Of a stretch of DNA of 64,000 nt, positions 1 through 7,750 are shown piece by piece (position 1 is the stretch's first letter; the number at the start of each line of letters is the position of its first letter). The stretch is from Kordiimonadales bacterium IMCC3096 (GTDB taxonomy: Bacteria > Pseudomonadota > Alphaproteobacteria > Minwuiales > Minwuiaceae). The notes below the pieces were generated by a model that saw only the letters and a list, made by a program, of their open reading frames with translations, ran no database searches and was not told the origin of the DNA. The stretch spans positions 2,261,501-2,325,500 of the forward strand of contig CP018227.1 of the NCBI GenBank assembly GCA_016865035.1, read 5' to 3'. Both the position numbers and the translations under genes were made by a program.

Positions 1-20
1 AGGGGGCTCAGCGAACCAGG

Positions 21-1298
21 ATGACAGCGACCGACATGCAGAACAGTGCCGCCGACGCGATCGTCACCGCGGACGGCAAGCCGCTGAAGGTCTCCCTGGC
101 CAAGGCATTGCGCCGACAGCGCATGTTCGCGCTGGCCCTCGTCGCGCCGCTGTTCATCTTCGTTGCCATCAGCTTCATCATCCCCATCGCCGACATGCTG
201 TTCCGCTCCGTCGAGAACGGCATTGTCGAGGAGATCCTGCCGCAGACCGTCAAGGCGCTGGAGTCCTGGGACGAGACCTCCGGTGAACTGCCTGACGAGG
301 CCGTCTATGCCGCCATGGTCGCGGACCTGAAGGTGGCGCGGAAGGAACGGACCAACACCAAGGTCGGTCAGCGGCTGAACTACGAACGCTCCGGCATGTC
401 CAGCCTGTTCCGTGGTGCCGGACGCAAGGCCAGCCGGATCAAGGAACCGCCCTACAAGGAACAGCTGATCAAGACCGACAAGGACTGGGGCAAGGTCGTT
501 ACCTGGCAGGTGATCAAGCAGTTCTCGCCCAATCTGACACCGGGATACTATCTGGCCGCCGTCGACGCGATGCAGACGCCGGAAGGCGATATCCGGTTCG
601 AGGATTCCGAGAAGGCGATCCATACGAAGCTGTTCATACGCACCATGATCATGTCCGTGGTGATCACGCTGATGACCCTGTTGCTGGGCTTTCCGATCGC
701 CTACCTGATCGCCACGCAACCGGCCAAGATCGGCAACCTGCTGATCATTCTTGTGCTGTTGCCCTTCTGGACATCATTGCTGGTGCGAACCACATCCTGG
801 ATCGCCCTGTTGCAGCAACAGGGGGTGATCAACGATATCCTGGTCTTCGTGGGCATCATCTCCGAGGACGGGCGATTGGCGATGATCCACAACGCCACCG
901 GCTCGGTCATCGCCATGACGCATATCCTGCTGCCGTTCATGGTGCTGCCGCTCTACAGCGTGATGAAGACCGTGCCGCCTACATACATGCGCGCCGCGAC
1001 ATCGCTGGGCGCGCATCCGTGGCCGGCCTTCTGGAAGGTCTATTTCCCCAATACGGTGCCGGGGATCGGTGCCGGGGCGATCCTGGTCTTCATCCTGGCC
1101 ATCGGCTACTACATCACGCCGGAACTGGTCGGCGGCACGTCGGGAACCTTCATCTCCAACCGCATCGCGTTCCATATCCAGAACTCCCTGAACTGGGGTC
1201 TGGCGGCGGCGCTGGGCGCGGTGCTGCTGGCCATCGTGCTGGTGTTCTACCTGCTGTACGACAAGATCGTCGGCATCGACAACATGAAGCTGGGTTAG
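21..1298 (+). CDS. Polyamine-type ABC transporter permease (PotB/PotH-like)
   Basis: Inner-membrane permease of a spermidine/putrescine-type importer, 425 aa. A first membrane helix lies at about residues 36-58, and the remaining helices run from about 205 to the C-terminus. The EAA loop that contacts the ATPase is visible as LGAHPWPAFWKVYFPNTVPG near residues 325-345. Between helix 1 and helix 2 lies a charged stretch of roughly 140 residues, much longer than the E. coli PotB loop; long versions of this permease are known in Alphaproteobacteria. The frame before the start reads RGLSEPG and stops at 22-24, so an upstream gene, plausibly the ATPase, may end here with an ATGA overlap. The second permease follows 11 bases downstream. 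The substrate cannot be read from the sequence. Confidence 0.88.
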   Translation: MTATDMQNSAADAIVTADGKPLKVSLAKALRRQRMFALALVAPLFIFVAISFIIPIADMLFRSVENGIVEEILPQTVKALESWDETSGELPDEAVYAAMVADLKVARKERTNTKVGQRLNYERSGMSSLFRGAGRKASRIKEPPYKEQLIKTDKDWGKVVTWQVIKQFSPNLTPGYYLAAVDAMQTPEGDIRFEDSEKAIHTKLFIRTMIMSVVITLMTLLLGFPIAYLIATQPAKIGNLLIILVLLPFWTSLLVRTTSWIALLQQQGVINDILVFVGIISEDGRLAMIHNATGSVIAMTHILLPFMVLPLYSVMKTVPPTYMRAATSLGAHPWPAFWKVYFPNTVPGIGAGAILVFILAIGYYITPELVGGTSGTFISNRIAFHIQNSLNWGLAAALGAVLLAIVLVFYLLYDKIVGIDNMKLG

Positions 1299-1309
1299 GG
1301 GAGAGACCA

Positions 1310-2164
1310 ATGGCTGCCCTTCCACCCTATGCATCGACGCCGGAGCGGATCTGGTACTACGCCTTCCGCGTCATCTGCGCGGCGGTGTTCTTCTTCCTGA
1401 TCTTCCCGCTGATGGTGATCGTGCCGCTGTCGTTCAACGCGGTGCCCTTCTTCACCTTCACGACGGAGATGCTGGCGTTCGATCCTGCCGGCTATTCGAC
1501 GAAATGGTACATGGACTTCTTCACCAACCTGAACTGGCAGGGTGCGGTCTGGAACTCCTTCGTCATCGCGTTCTTCGCGACCATCCTGTCGGCCAGCCTC
1601 GGCACGCTGGCGGCCCTTGGGCTGTCGCGGCCGTCGATGCCCTATCGCACGCTGATCATGAGCATCCTGATCTCGCCGATGATCGTGCCGCTGATCATCT
1701 CCGCGGCGGGCATGTACTTCTTCTATTCCCGCGTCGGGCTGCAGGGCACGCACCTCGGTGTCATCCTGGCCCATGCCGCGCTCGGCACCCCCTTCGTGGT
1801 GATCACGGTGACCGCGACGCTGGTCGGGTTCGACAACAATCTGATCCGGGCGGCCAACAGCCTGGGCGCGTCACCGGCGCGCACGTTCTTCACGGTCATC
1901 GTGCCGCTGATCACGCCTGGCGTGATATCGGGTGCGCTGTTCGCATTCATCACCAGCTTCGACGAGGTCGTGGTGGTGCTGTTCGTCGGCTCCTTCGAGC
2001 AACGCACCATTCCATGGCAGATGTTCTCCGGCATACGCGAACAGATCAGTCCCACCATTCTGGCGGTGGCGACCCTGCTGACACTGGTGTCCATGCTGAT
2101 GCTCTTCGCGCTGGAACTGCTGCGCCGCCGCACCGAACGCCTGCGGGGCATCAAGAATACCTGA
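1310..2164 (+). CDS. Polyamine-type ABC transporter permease (PotC/PotI-like)
   Basis: Second permease of the same importer, 284 aa, with about six membrane helices beginning at residues 15-40. The EAA loop LGASPARTFFTVIVPLITPG sits near residues 183-202, as expected for coupling to the nucleotide-binding subunit. I chose the ATG at 1310 because GGGGAGA lies just upstream and the protein then has the usual PotC length; the frame is open further upstream only because of high GC. It is co-transcribed with the permease gene that ends 11 bases earlier. The neighbouring hydrolase and crotonase genes suggest the imported compound is degraded by their products, which is inference. Confidence 0.9.
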   Translation: MAALPPYASTPERIWYYAFRVICAAVFFFLIFPLMVIVPLSFNAVPFFTFTTEMLAFDPAGYSTKWYMDFFTNLNWQGAVWNSFVIAFFATILSASLGTLAALGLSRPSMPYRTLIMSILISPMIVPLIISAAGMYFFYSRVGLQGTHLGVILAHAALGTPFVVITVTATLVGFDNNLIRAANSLGASPARTFFTVIVPLITPGVISGALFAFITSFDEVVVVLFVGSFEQRTIPWQMFSGIREQISPTILAVATLLTLVSMLMLFALELLRRRTERLRGIKNT

Positions 2165-2284
2165 GCCACCCTTGCGAGGGGCGCGTCGCAGCATGGACAT
2201 GTCTTGGCGATGGAAGGACAGCGGACGCTGTCCCCGCTGCCAAGCTGAATTCGACCTGTCCCTGCTGTCGTCCGGAGACTGCCC

Positions 2285-3538
2285 ATGCCTGAAGATGTCG
2301 CACTGCGTTTCAGCCGCCAGGAATATGCCGACCGGCTGAACAAGACGCGCGCTGCCATGGAATCAGCCGGCATCGACCTCCTGATCCTCAGCGATCCCTC
2401 GAACATGGCCTGGCTCACCGGCTATGACGGCTGGTCGTTCTACGTGCATCAGGCCGTCATCGTCGGGCCGCATGGCGATCCGGTCTGGTTCGGGCGCGGG
2501 CAGGATCTGAACGGCGCCAAGCGTACCGTCTACATGGGCCTCGACGACCTCGTCGGGTACGAGGATCACTACGTCCAGTCGATGGAGCGGCACCCGATGG
2601 AGGTGCTGTGCGCGGAGATCGTGACCCGCGGCTGGGCCGGGGGCACCGTCGGTGTCGAGATGGACAACTACTATTTCTCGGCCAAGGCATTCGCGACGCT
2701 GCAGTCCGGCCTGCCGAACGTCCGGTTCCAGGATGCGACCGCGCTGGTCAACTGGCAGCGCGCGGTGAAGAGCCCGCAGGAACTGGACTACATGCGCAAG
2801 GCCGCACGGATCGTCGAGTCCCAGATGAAACGCATCTTCGATATCGCCGAACCCGGTGTCCGCAAGTGTGACCTGATTGCCGAGATCTATGACGCGGGCC
2901 TGCGCGGCACGGACGGTCATGGCGGTGACTACGCGGCCATCGTGCCGCTGGTCGGTGCGGGTGTTGACGGCTCCGCCCCGCACCTGACCTGGGATGACAG
3001 TCCGCTGCGTGACAACGAGGGTGTCTTCTTCGAGATCGCCGGCTGCTACCACCGCTATCACTGCCCCCTGACCCGCACGGTCCACTTCGGCGCACCGCCG
3101 GAACTGTTCCGCCGGGCGGAGGCCGCGGTGCAGGAAGGCATGGCGCTCGGTCTGGAGAAGGCGAAGGCCGGCAATACCTGCGAGGATGTGGCGCTGACGT
3201 TCTTTGCCGAACTGCGCCGCCATGGCTTCGAGAAGAACAACCGCACCGGCTATCCCATCGGCCTGTCCTACCCGCCGGACTGGGGCGAGCGGACGATGAG
3301 CTTCCGCGCCGGGGACCTGACCGTGCTGCAACCGGGCATGACGTTCCATTTCATGACCGGCCTGTGGCAGGCGGACTGGGGCATCGCGATGACGGAAAGT
3401 ATCGTGATCGGGGAGAACGGACCCGAGTGTCTGGCCAATGTGCCGCGCGAGCTGGTGGTGAAACATGCCGCGGGCGCCACGGTGCAGGTGGCAGACCTGC
3501 CGCCACCGGATCCATCGAAGCAACGCCCGCAGGCCTGA
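2285..3538 (+). CDS. M24-family hydrolase lacking metal ligands (DoeA/creatinase-like)
   Basis: Two-domain pita-bread protein of 417 aa: creatinase-type N-terminal domain about 1-165, catalytic-fold domain about 170-395. True aminopeptidase P enzymes bind two metals through D, D, H, E, E. Here the first aspartate position reads FFEIAGCYHRYHCPLTRT, so the usual D...D pair is E and P, and the histidine region reads GLSYPPDWGE. The metal site is therefore lost, as in creatinase and ectoine hydrolase (DoeA/EutD). The PPDWGE stretch recalls the ectoine-hydrolase group, which opens ectoine to acetyl-diaminobutyrate. No deacetylase (DoeB) is next to it, so the substrate may be another amide or cyclic amidine. 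It sits 120 bases after the permeases on the same strand. Confidence 0.75.
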   Translation: MPEDVALRFSRQEYADRLNKTRAAMESAGIDLLILSDPSNMAWLTGYDGWSFYVHQAVIVGPHGDPVWFGRGQDLNGAKRTVYMGLDDLVGYEDHYVQSMERHPMEVLCAEIVTRGWAGGTVGVEMDNYYFSAKAFATLQSGLPNVRFQDATALVNWQRAVKSPQELDYMRKAARIVESQMKRIFDIAEPGVRKCDLIAEIYDAGLRGTDGHGGDYAAIVPLVGAGVDGSAPHLTWDDSPLRDNEGVFFEIAGCYHRYHCPLTRTVHFGAPPELFRRAEAAVQEGMALGLEKAKAGNTCEDVALTFFAELRRHGFEKNNRTGYPIGLSYPPDWGERTMSFRAGDLTVLQPGMTFHFMTGLWQADWGIAMTESIVIGENGPECLANVPRELVVKHAAGATVQVADLPPPDPSKQRPQA

Positions 3539-3582
3539 TCCGTACTATACTCCTGCCTTTCTGACAGTCAGATGGGGAGGAC

Positions 3583-4398
3583 ATGAACATGGCTGGCGAT
3601 TACGGGAAATTCTCGACCTTCGAGGTGGACTGGCCTGCGGACAGGGTGCTGCGGCTGACCCTGAACAATCCGGCGACGATGAATTCGCTCGACCAGACGG
3701 GTCACAATCACATGACCTACATCTGGAACGAGATCGACGCCGATCCGGACGTTTCAGCCGTCATCCTGACCGGCAAGGGCAAGGCCTTCTCCGCCGGTGG
3801 CGACTTCGCCATGATCGAGGCGATGATCGACGACTACCACGCCCGCGTGCGGTCGTGGAAGGAGGCCAAGGACCTCGTCTACAACATCATCAACTGCGGC
3901 AAGCCCATCGTTTCGGCCATCAATGGCGTGGCGGTCGGTGCCGGTCTGGTCGCGGGCCTGCTGTCGGACATTTCCATCGCGGCGAAGTCGGCGAAGATCG
4001 TCGATGGTCATACGCGGCTGGGTGTGGCGGCGGGTGATCATGCCGTCATCAACTGGCCGATCCTGTGTGGCATGGCGAAGGCGAAATATCACCTGATGCT
4101 GTGCGAGCCCATGACCGGTGAGGATGCCGAACGGATGGGGCTGATATCGCTCGCCGTGGAGGATGACGAACTGCAGGCCAAGGCGCTGGAAGTGGCTGTC
4201 CGGCTGGCCAATGGCGCGCCGTCCGCCATGCGTTTCACCAAGTATGCGCTGAACAACTGGTACCGCATGGCCGGACCGGCGTTCGATGCTTCCGTGGCAC
4301 TGGAAATGCTCGGTTTCACCGGGCCGGAAGTGCGGGAGGGGCTGGCATCCCATCGGGAGAAACGCCCGCCGGTCTTCGACCCGAAGTCCGACGCCTGA
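3583..4398 (+). CDS. Enoyl-CoA hydratase/isomerase-family (crotonase) protein
   Basis: Crotonase-fold protein of 271 aa, normal for the family. The oxyanion-hole segment [16 protein letters not shown] (about 66-81) and the second CoA-site segment [17 protein letters not shown] (about 112-128) are clear. Neither glutamate of classical enoyl-CoA hydratase is present: the GGGCE position reads GAGLV and the QPE position reads DGHT. The enzyme may therefore be an isomerase, hydrolase or other crotonase-superfamily acyl-CoA enzyme rather than a hydratase. The start at 3583 has GGGGAGG seven bases upstream. It follows the M24-type gene by 44 bases and probably shares its transcript, ending 13 bases from the convergent pqqE gene. 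Confidence 0.85.
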   Translation: MNMAGDYGKFSTFEVDWPADRVLRLTLNNPATMNSLDQTGHNHMTYIWNEIDADPDVSAVILTGKGKAFSAGGDFAMIEAMIDDYHARVRSWKEAKDLVYNIINCGKPIVSAINGVAVGAGLVAGLLSDISIAAKSAKIVDGHTRLGVAAGDHAVINWPILCGMAKAKYHLMLCEPMTGEDAERMGLISLAVEDDELQAKALEVAVRLANGAPSAMRFTKYALNNWYRMAGPAFDASVALEMLGFTGPEVREGLASHREKRPPVFDPKSDA

Positions 4399-4411
4399 TC
4401 GTATCCACCGG

Positions 4412-5521
4412 TCAGAGGAAGCGGCGGTAGTCGTATCTGGTGTCCATGGGGGATGCCTCGACTTCGGCTACCGCCGTCTCCGCCAGTTCGATCATGCGGG
4501 CATGAAACGGGGACAGCTGGCAGGCGGGATCGGTCGCCCCGGCATCGCCGGTCATGGCCAGCGCCTGGCAGCGACAGCCGCCGAAATCGACGTCCCGCCG
4601 GTCGCAACTGCGGCAGGGTTCGGCCATCCAGTCGGTGCCGCGATAGGCATTGAAGGCCTCGCTGTGGTGCCAGATGTCGGACAGGGACCGGTCGCGCACA
4701 TTGGGAAACGTCAGGTGCGGAATGGTCTCCGCCGCATGGCAGGGCAGCACCTTGCCGGCCGGGGTGACATTCAGTGAACGCCTGCCCCAGCCACCGACGC
4801 AGGGCTTGGGTCTGCGGGCATAGTAGTCAGGCACCACGGCATCGATGACGATCTGCCCGGCGAAGTCCGCGCGCGCCTGGTCGACCGCTGCGGTCGAGGT
4901 GCGGACCTGTTCCGCCGTGGGCATCAGGGCGTCGCGATTGCGCAGCGCCCAGCCGTAGTACTGGACATGTGCGATCTCGATCCGCCGGGCCCCGAGATCA
5001 ACGGCGAACTGCACCATCTCCCGCACCCGATCAGCATTGCCGCGATGGATGACGGCATTGACGGTCAGCGGCAGACCGAGGCCGGTCACCTGCGCGGCCA
5101 GTTCCAGCTTCCGCGCGTGTGATCCCTGCATCCCCGAGACATGATCGGCGTGGTCCGAAATATCGCCCTGGAACGAGATCTGGACATGATCCAGCCCGGC
5201 ATCGGCGAGCGCATCCAGCTTCGCCCCGGCGACGTTGATGCCGGATGTGATCAGGTTGGTATAAAGGCCGACATCCCGGCAATGGGCGGTGATCTCGACA
5301 ATATCCGCGCGTGCTGTCGGCTCGCCGCCGGACAGGTGCACCTGCATGACCCCCAGGGCTGCGGCCTCGGCGAAGACCCTCTTCCAGGTTTCGGTGTCGA
5401 GTTCGCCGGAGCGGCGGTCGAGGTTCTCCGGATTGGAGCAATAGGGGCAGGACAGGGGGCAGCGATGCGTCAGTTCCGCCAGCAGGCCGAGCGGCGGATC
5501 AATGGCCGTGCCGTCAGTCAT
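4412..5521 (-). CDS. pqqE: PQQ biosynthesis radical SAM enzyme PqqE
   Basis: Cross-links the glutamate and tyrosine side chains of the PqqA peptide, the first step of pyrroloquinoline quinone synthesis. The protein has 369 aa. The radical-SAM cluster motif is C21-x3-C25-x2-C28 (CPLSCPYC), followed by the SGGEPT motif. The C-terminal SPASM region carries many cysteines for auxiliary Fe-S clusters, including [21 protein letters not shown] and [16 protein letters not shown]. Its start overlaps the end of pqqD by 8 bases, so the two are translationally coupled; PqqD is the chaperone that presents PqqA to PqqE. It is the last gene of the pqqA-C-D-E unit. Confidence 0.96.
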   Translation of the reverse strand: MTDGTAIDPPLGLLAELTHRCPLSCPYCSNPENLDRRSGELDTETWKRVFAEAAALGVMQVHLSGGEPTARADIVEITAHCRDVGLYTNLITSGINVAGAKLDALADAGLDHVQISFQGDISDHADHVSGMQGSHARKLELAAQVTGLGLPLTVNAVIHRGNADRVREMVQFAVDLGARRIEIAHVQYYGWALRNRDALMPTAEQVRTSTAAVDQARADFAGQIVIDAVVPDYYARRPKPCVGGWGRRSLNVTPAGKVLPCHAAETIPHLTFPNVRDRSLSDIWHHSEAFNAYRGTDWMAEPCRSCDRRDVDFGGCRCQALAMTGDAGATDPACQLSPFHARMIELAETAVAEVEASPMDTRYDYRRFL

Positions 5522-5798
5522 TGCCGGTCAGGTCCAGCAGGCGCTTGTCCGCCAGCCCCTGCAGCATCGACTTCACATCCCGGTCGATCTGGGCACGGTC
5601 GGCGGCGAAGGTCCGGGCAAGGTCATCGACGATCATCGCAACGGTGGCGGTGCCATCGATGCGTTTCAGGACCTCGTTCGCAATCGGATCAAGCTTCAGC
5701 ACGCGCTCCGGTGCCATCAGCGTGAAGCCGCCGCGGGCCTGATCCTCGCGCAGCCGCACGCCGCGCGGCAGGGCCGGAATGGTGGCATCGCCAATCAT
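5514..5798 (-). CDS. pqqD: PQQ biosynthesis peptide chaperone PqqD
   Basis: Small RiPP recognition element of 94 aa that binds the PqqA precursor and delivers it to PqqE. The sequence begins [19 protein letters not shown] and contains the family pattern [14 protein letters not shown] and a C-terminal helical region with LADKRLLDL. The frame is open 28 codons further upstream, but the ATG at 5798 overlaps the pqqC stop as ATGA and gives the usual PqqD length, so it was chosen. Its 3' end overlaps pqqE by 8 bases. No fusion to PqqC or PqqE is present, unlike in some methylotrophs. Confidence 0.94.
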   Translation of the reverse strand: MIGDATIPALPRGVRLREDQARGGFTLMAPERVLKLDPIANEVLKRIDGTATVAMIVDDLARTFAADRAQIDRDVKSMLQGLADKRLLDLTGND

Positions 5799-6574
5799 GG
5801 CCGATAGGCGCCCGGCGGAATCTGCCCCGGCGCGACATAGGCAGAGTACAGCGCATCCAGCTGGGCCCAGAGCACGTTGCACTTGAATGTCAGGGCATCC
5901 AGCACCGCCTGCTGCTGATCCGGCCGTACCGCATGTTCCCGCACGTAGTTCAGCGCGAAGTCGGAGTCCCTGGGGGCCTGGGTCAGGCGCTTGCTGAAGT
6001 AGGCAAGAGTCTCCGCATCGACGAAATCGTAGTTGGCCAGCATCCCGGAAACCCGTTCCGAGATGATCGTCGGGGAGAACAGTTCGGTCAGGGAGGAGGC
6101 GATGGCTTCCAGCAGGGGCTTCTCCGCCACGAAATGGACATAGGCCTCCACCGCGAAGCGGGTGGCGGGCAGGATGCCGACCATGTCCCTGACGTAATCG
6201 CGGTCCAGCCCCAGTCCGGTGGTCAGCCGCAGCCAGCGCTCGATCCCGCCATCGTCACCGCCGCGCGGGCCCTCACCCTCATCCTCGCCGTCGTGATCGA
6301 CGATACGGCGGCGCCATTCCCGGCGTAGCTCGACGCTGGGCAGACGCGCCATCAGCAGGGCGTCCTTCTTCGGGATATGGGCCTGATAGCAATAGCGGTT
6401 CAGCGCCCAGGCCTGCACCTGTCCCCTGTTCAGGGCACCATCGTGCAGCAGGCGGTGAAACGGATGCAGGTTGTGGTAGCGACGGGCGCCGATGTCGCGC
6501 AGGGCTGCCTCCAGCCCGTCGGGATCCAGGGGCCGGTCGGCGCTCACATATTGTGGCAGTTCAAAGGTGTTCAT
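5795..6574 (-). CDS. pqqC: Pyrroloquinoline-quinone synthase PqqC
   Basis: Cofactor-free oxidase of 259 aa that catalyses the final ring closure and eight-electron oxidation to PQQ. Family segments are clear: YHNLHPFHRLLHDGALNRGQ near residue 33, the tyrosine-rich NRYCYQAHIPKKDA near 58-71, and YFSKRLTQAPRDSDFAL near 192-208. All-helical haem-oxygenase-like fold and length match the family. It is the first gene after the hairpin that separates pqqA from the rest of the unit and overlaps pqqD by four bases. About 200 bases without a gene lie between it and pqqA. No pqqB or pqqF lies in the window. Confidence 0.96.
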   Translation of the reverse strand: MNTFELPQYVSADRPLDPDGLEAALRDIGARRYHNLHPFHRLLHDGALNRGQVQAWALNRYCYQAHIPKKDALLMARLPSVELRREWRRRIVDHDGEDEGEGPRGGDDGGIERWLRLTTGLGLDRDYVRDMVGILPATRFAVEAYVHFVAEKPLLEAIASSLTELFSPTIISERVSGMLANYDFVDAETLAYFSKRLTQAPRDSDFALNYVREHAVRPDQQQAVLDALTFKCNVLWAQLDALYSAYVAPGQIPPGAYRP

Positions 6575-6717
6575 GCGGTCACGGTCATGCTGTCTGCCAG
6601 CGTTTCACCCCGGGGCGGGCGGACCGGAAACCGGCGCGTGGCTGCCCCGTCCCGTCACACAGCCGCATATGGCGGATGTCCGATCCGGGAATGTCAAACG
6701 GTGGACCTGAAACGAAA

Positions 6718-6745
6718 ACGACCGACCGGTTTCCCGGCCGGTCGT
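6718..6745 (-). terminator. Hairpin after pqqA (partial terminator or processing site)
   Basis: An almost perfect inverted repeat with 12-base arms, one G-U mismatch and a 4-base loop lies about 25 bases beyond the pqqA stop. Read on the minus strand it is followed by TTTTCGTTTC. This looks like an intrinsic terminator that would stop most transcripts after pqqA and let some continue into pqqCDE. In other bacteria pqqA mRNA is more abundant than the rest of its operon, which agrees with this, but the effect here is inferred. Confidence 0.6.
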
Positions 6746-6770
6746 CCCGTCAAACGCCTGAAAGGCGCAA

Positions 6771-6848
6771 TCAGAATTCGGCGGGGAAGTAACCGTTGAT
6801 TTCCATGCCGATGCAGATCTCTTCGATACGCGGTGTGGACCAGGCCAT
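6771..6848 (-). CDS. pqqA: PQQ precursor peptide PqqA
   Basis: Tiny 25-aa peptide, too short for most gene finders, that provides the glutamate and tyrosine from which PQQ is built. It begins MAWSTPRIEEICIGMEINGY and ends with five more residues, FPAEF. The conserved pair is E16 and Y20 in the E-x3-Y arrangement that PqqE cross-links. A strong ribosome-binding site, GGAGG, lies 8 bases before the ATG on the minus strand, preceded by an A/T-rich leader. The gene is transcribed towards pqqC, with a terminator-like hairpin between them. Recognition is firm because the E-x3-Y motif, length and position upstream of pqqCDE all agree. Confidence 0.95.
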   Translation of the reverse strand: MAWSTPRIEEICIGMEINGYFPAEF

Positions 6849-6945
6849 GATGTTTTCCTCCGTTTTTTTGTTTTAGGGCAATCGAACTGGCGTAAATGCT
6901 ACAACACAGGCCGGTCAGCCCCCAAGGACTTTTCTGTATGGATTT

Positions 6946-7740
6946 CTATCCAGCAGCCTTGACGGCACGCTGTGCCATCACGCCGACCAGATGCGCCCGA
7001 TAGTCCGCACCGGCGTGGATGTCGCTGTTCAGGTCATCGGCGGAAACCGAAATGCCCTTCAGCGCGTCGGCGGAGAAATTGCCGGACAGGGCCGTCTCCA
7101 TCTCCGGGACGCGGAACACGGCAGGACCGGCACCGGTCACGGCCACCTTCACGCCGCTGCTGCCCTTGGCGACGAAGACGCCGACGATGGCATAGCGCGA
7201 TGCGGGGTTGGGGAACTTGGCATAGGCTGCCTTCTCCGCCGTCGGGAACACCACTTCGGTGATGATCTCGTCATCCTCCAGCGCGGTCTCGAACATGCCG
7301 GTGAAGAAATCCTCCGCCGCCAGCTCCCGCTTGGTGGTGCGGACCGTCGCGCCGAGTGCCACCAGCGCCGCCGGATAATCCGCCGCCGGATCGTTGTTGG
7401 CGATGGATCCGCCGATGGTGCCGCGGTTGCGGACCTGCGGGTCGCCGATCCCTTCGGCCAGGTCGGCCAGAGCGGGAATGGCAGCCTTCACATCGGCGGA
7501 GGCAGCAACATCGGCATGGCGCGTCATGGCACCGATGACGATGCTGTCGCCATCCTTGCGGATGCCTGCCAGATCGCCGAGGCCACCCAGGTCAACCACA
7601 TCGCTGGGGCTGGCCAGACGCTGTTTCAGCGTCGGGATCAGGGTCATGCCACCGGCCATCAGCTTGCCGTCCTCGGCCCCGGCAATGGCCGACTTCGCGG
7701 CATCCAGGCTTCCCGGCTTCACATATTCAAATTCGTACAT
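6946..7740 (-). CDS. CoxM-like FAD subunit of a molybdenum hydroxylase
   Basis: Medium FAD-binding subunit of a xanthine-oxidase/CO-dehydrogenase-type complex, 264 aa. It passes electrons from the iron-sulfur subunit to an acceptor. The two FAD-binding segments are present: AGGMTLIP at residues 29-36 and TIGGSIANNDPAADYPAAL at 108-126. Length is close to the roughly 285 aa of CoxM. It is the last gene of the unit CoxG-CoxS-CoxL-CoxM on the minus strand, 10 bases after the large subunit. The large subunit is of form II type, so the substrate is probably not, or not only, CO; 'carbon monoxide dehydrogenase' in automatic annotation should be read with care. Confidence 0.88.
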   Translation of the reverse strand: MYEFEYVKPGSLDAAKSAIAGAEDGKLMAGGMTLIPTLKQRLASPSDVVDLGGLGDLAGIRKDGDSIVIGAMTRHADVAASADVKAAIPALADLAEGIGDPQVRNRGTIGGSIANNDPAADYPAALVALGATVRTTKRELAAEDFFTGMFETALEDDEIITEVVFPTAEKAAYAKFPNPASRYAIVGVFVAKGSSGVKVAVTGAGPAVFRVPEMETALSGNFSADALKGISVSADDLNSDIHAGADYRAHLVGVMAQRAVKAAG

Positions 7741-7750
7741 GGTGTCCCCC

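Noticed and set aside
3583-4398. Classical enoyl-CoA hydratase
   Set aside because: Both catalytic glutamates are replaced; only the fold can be claimed.
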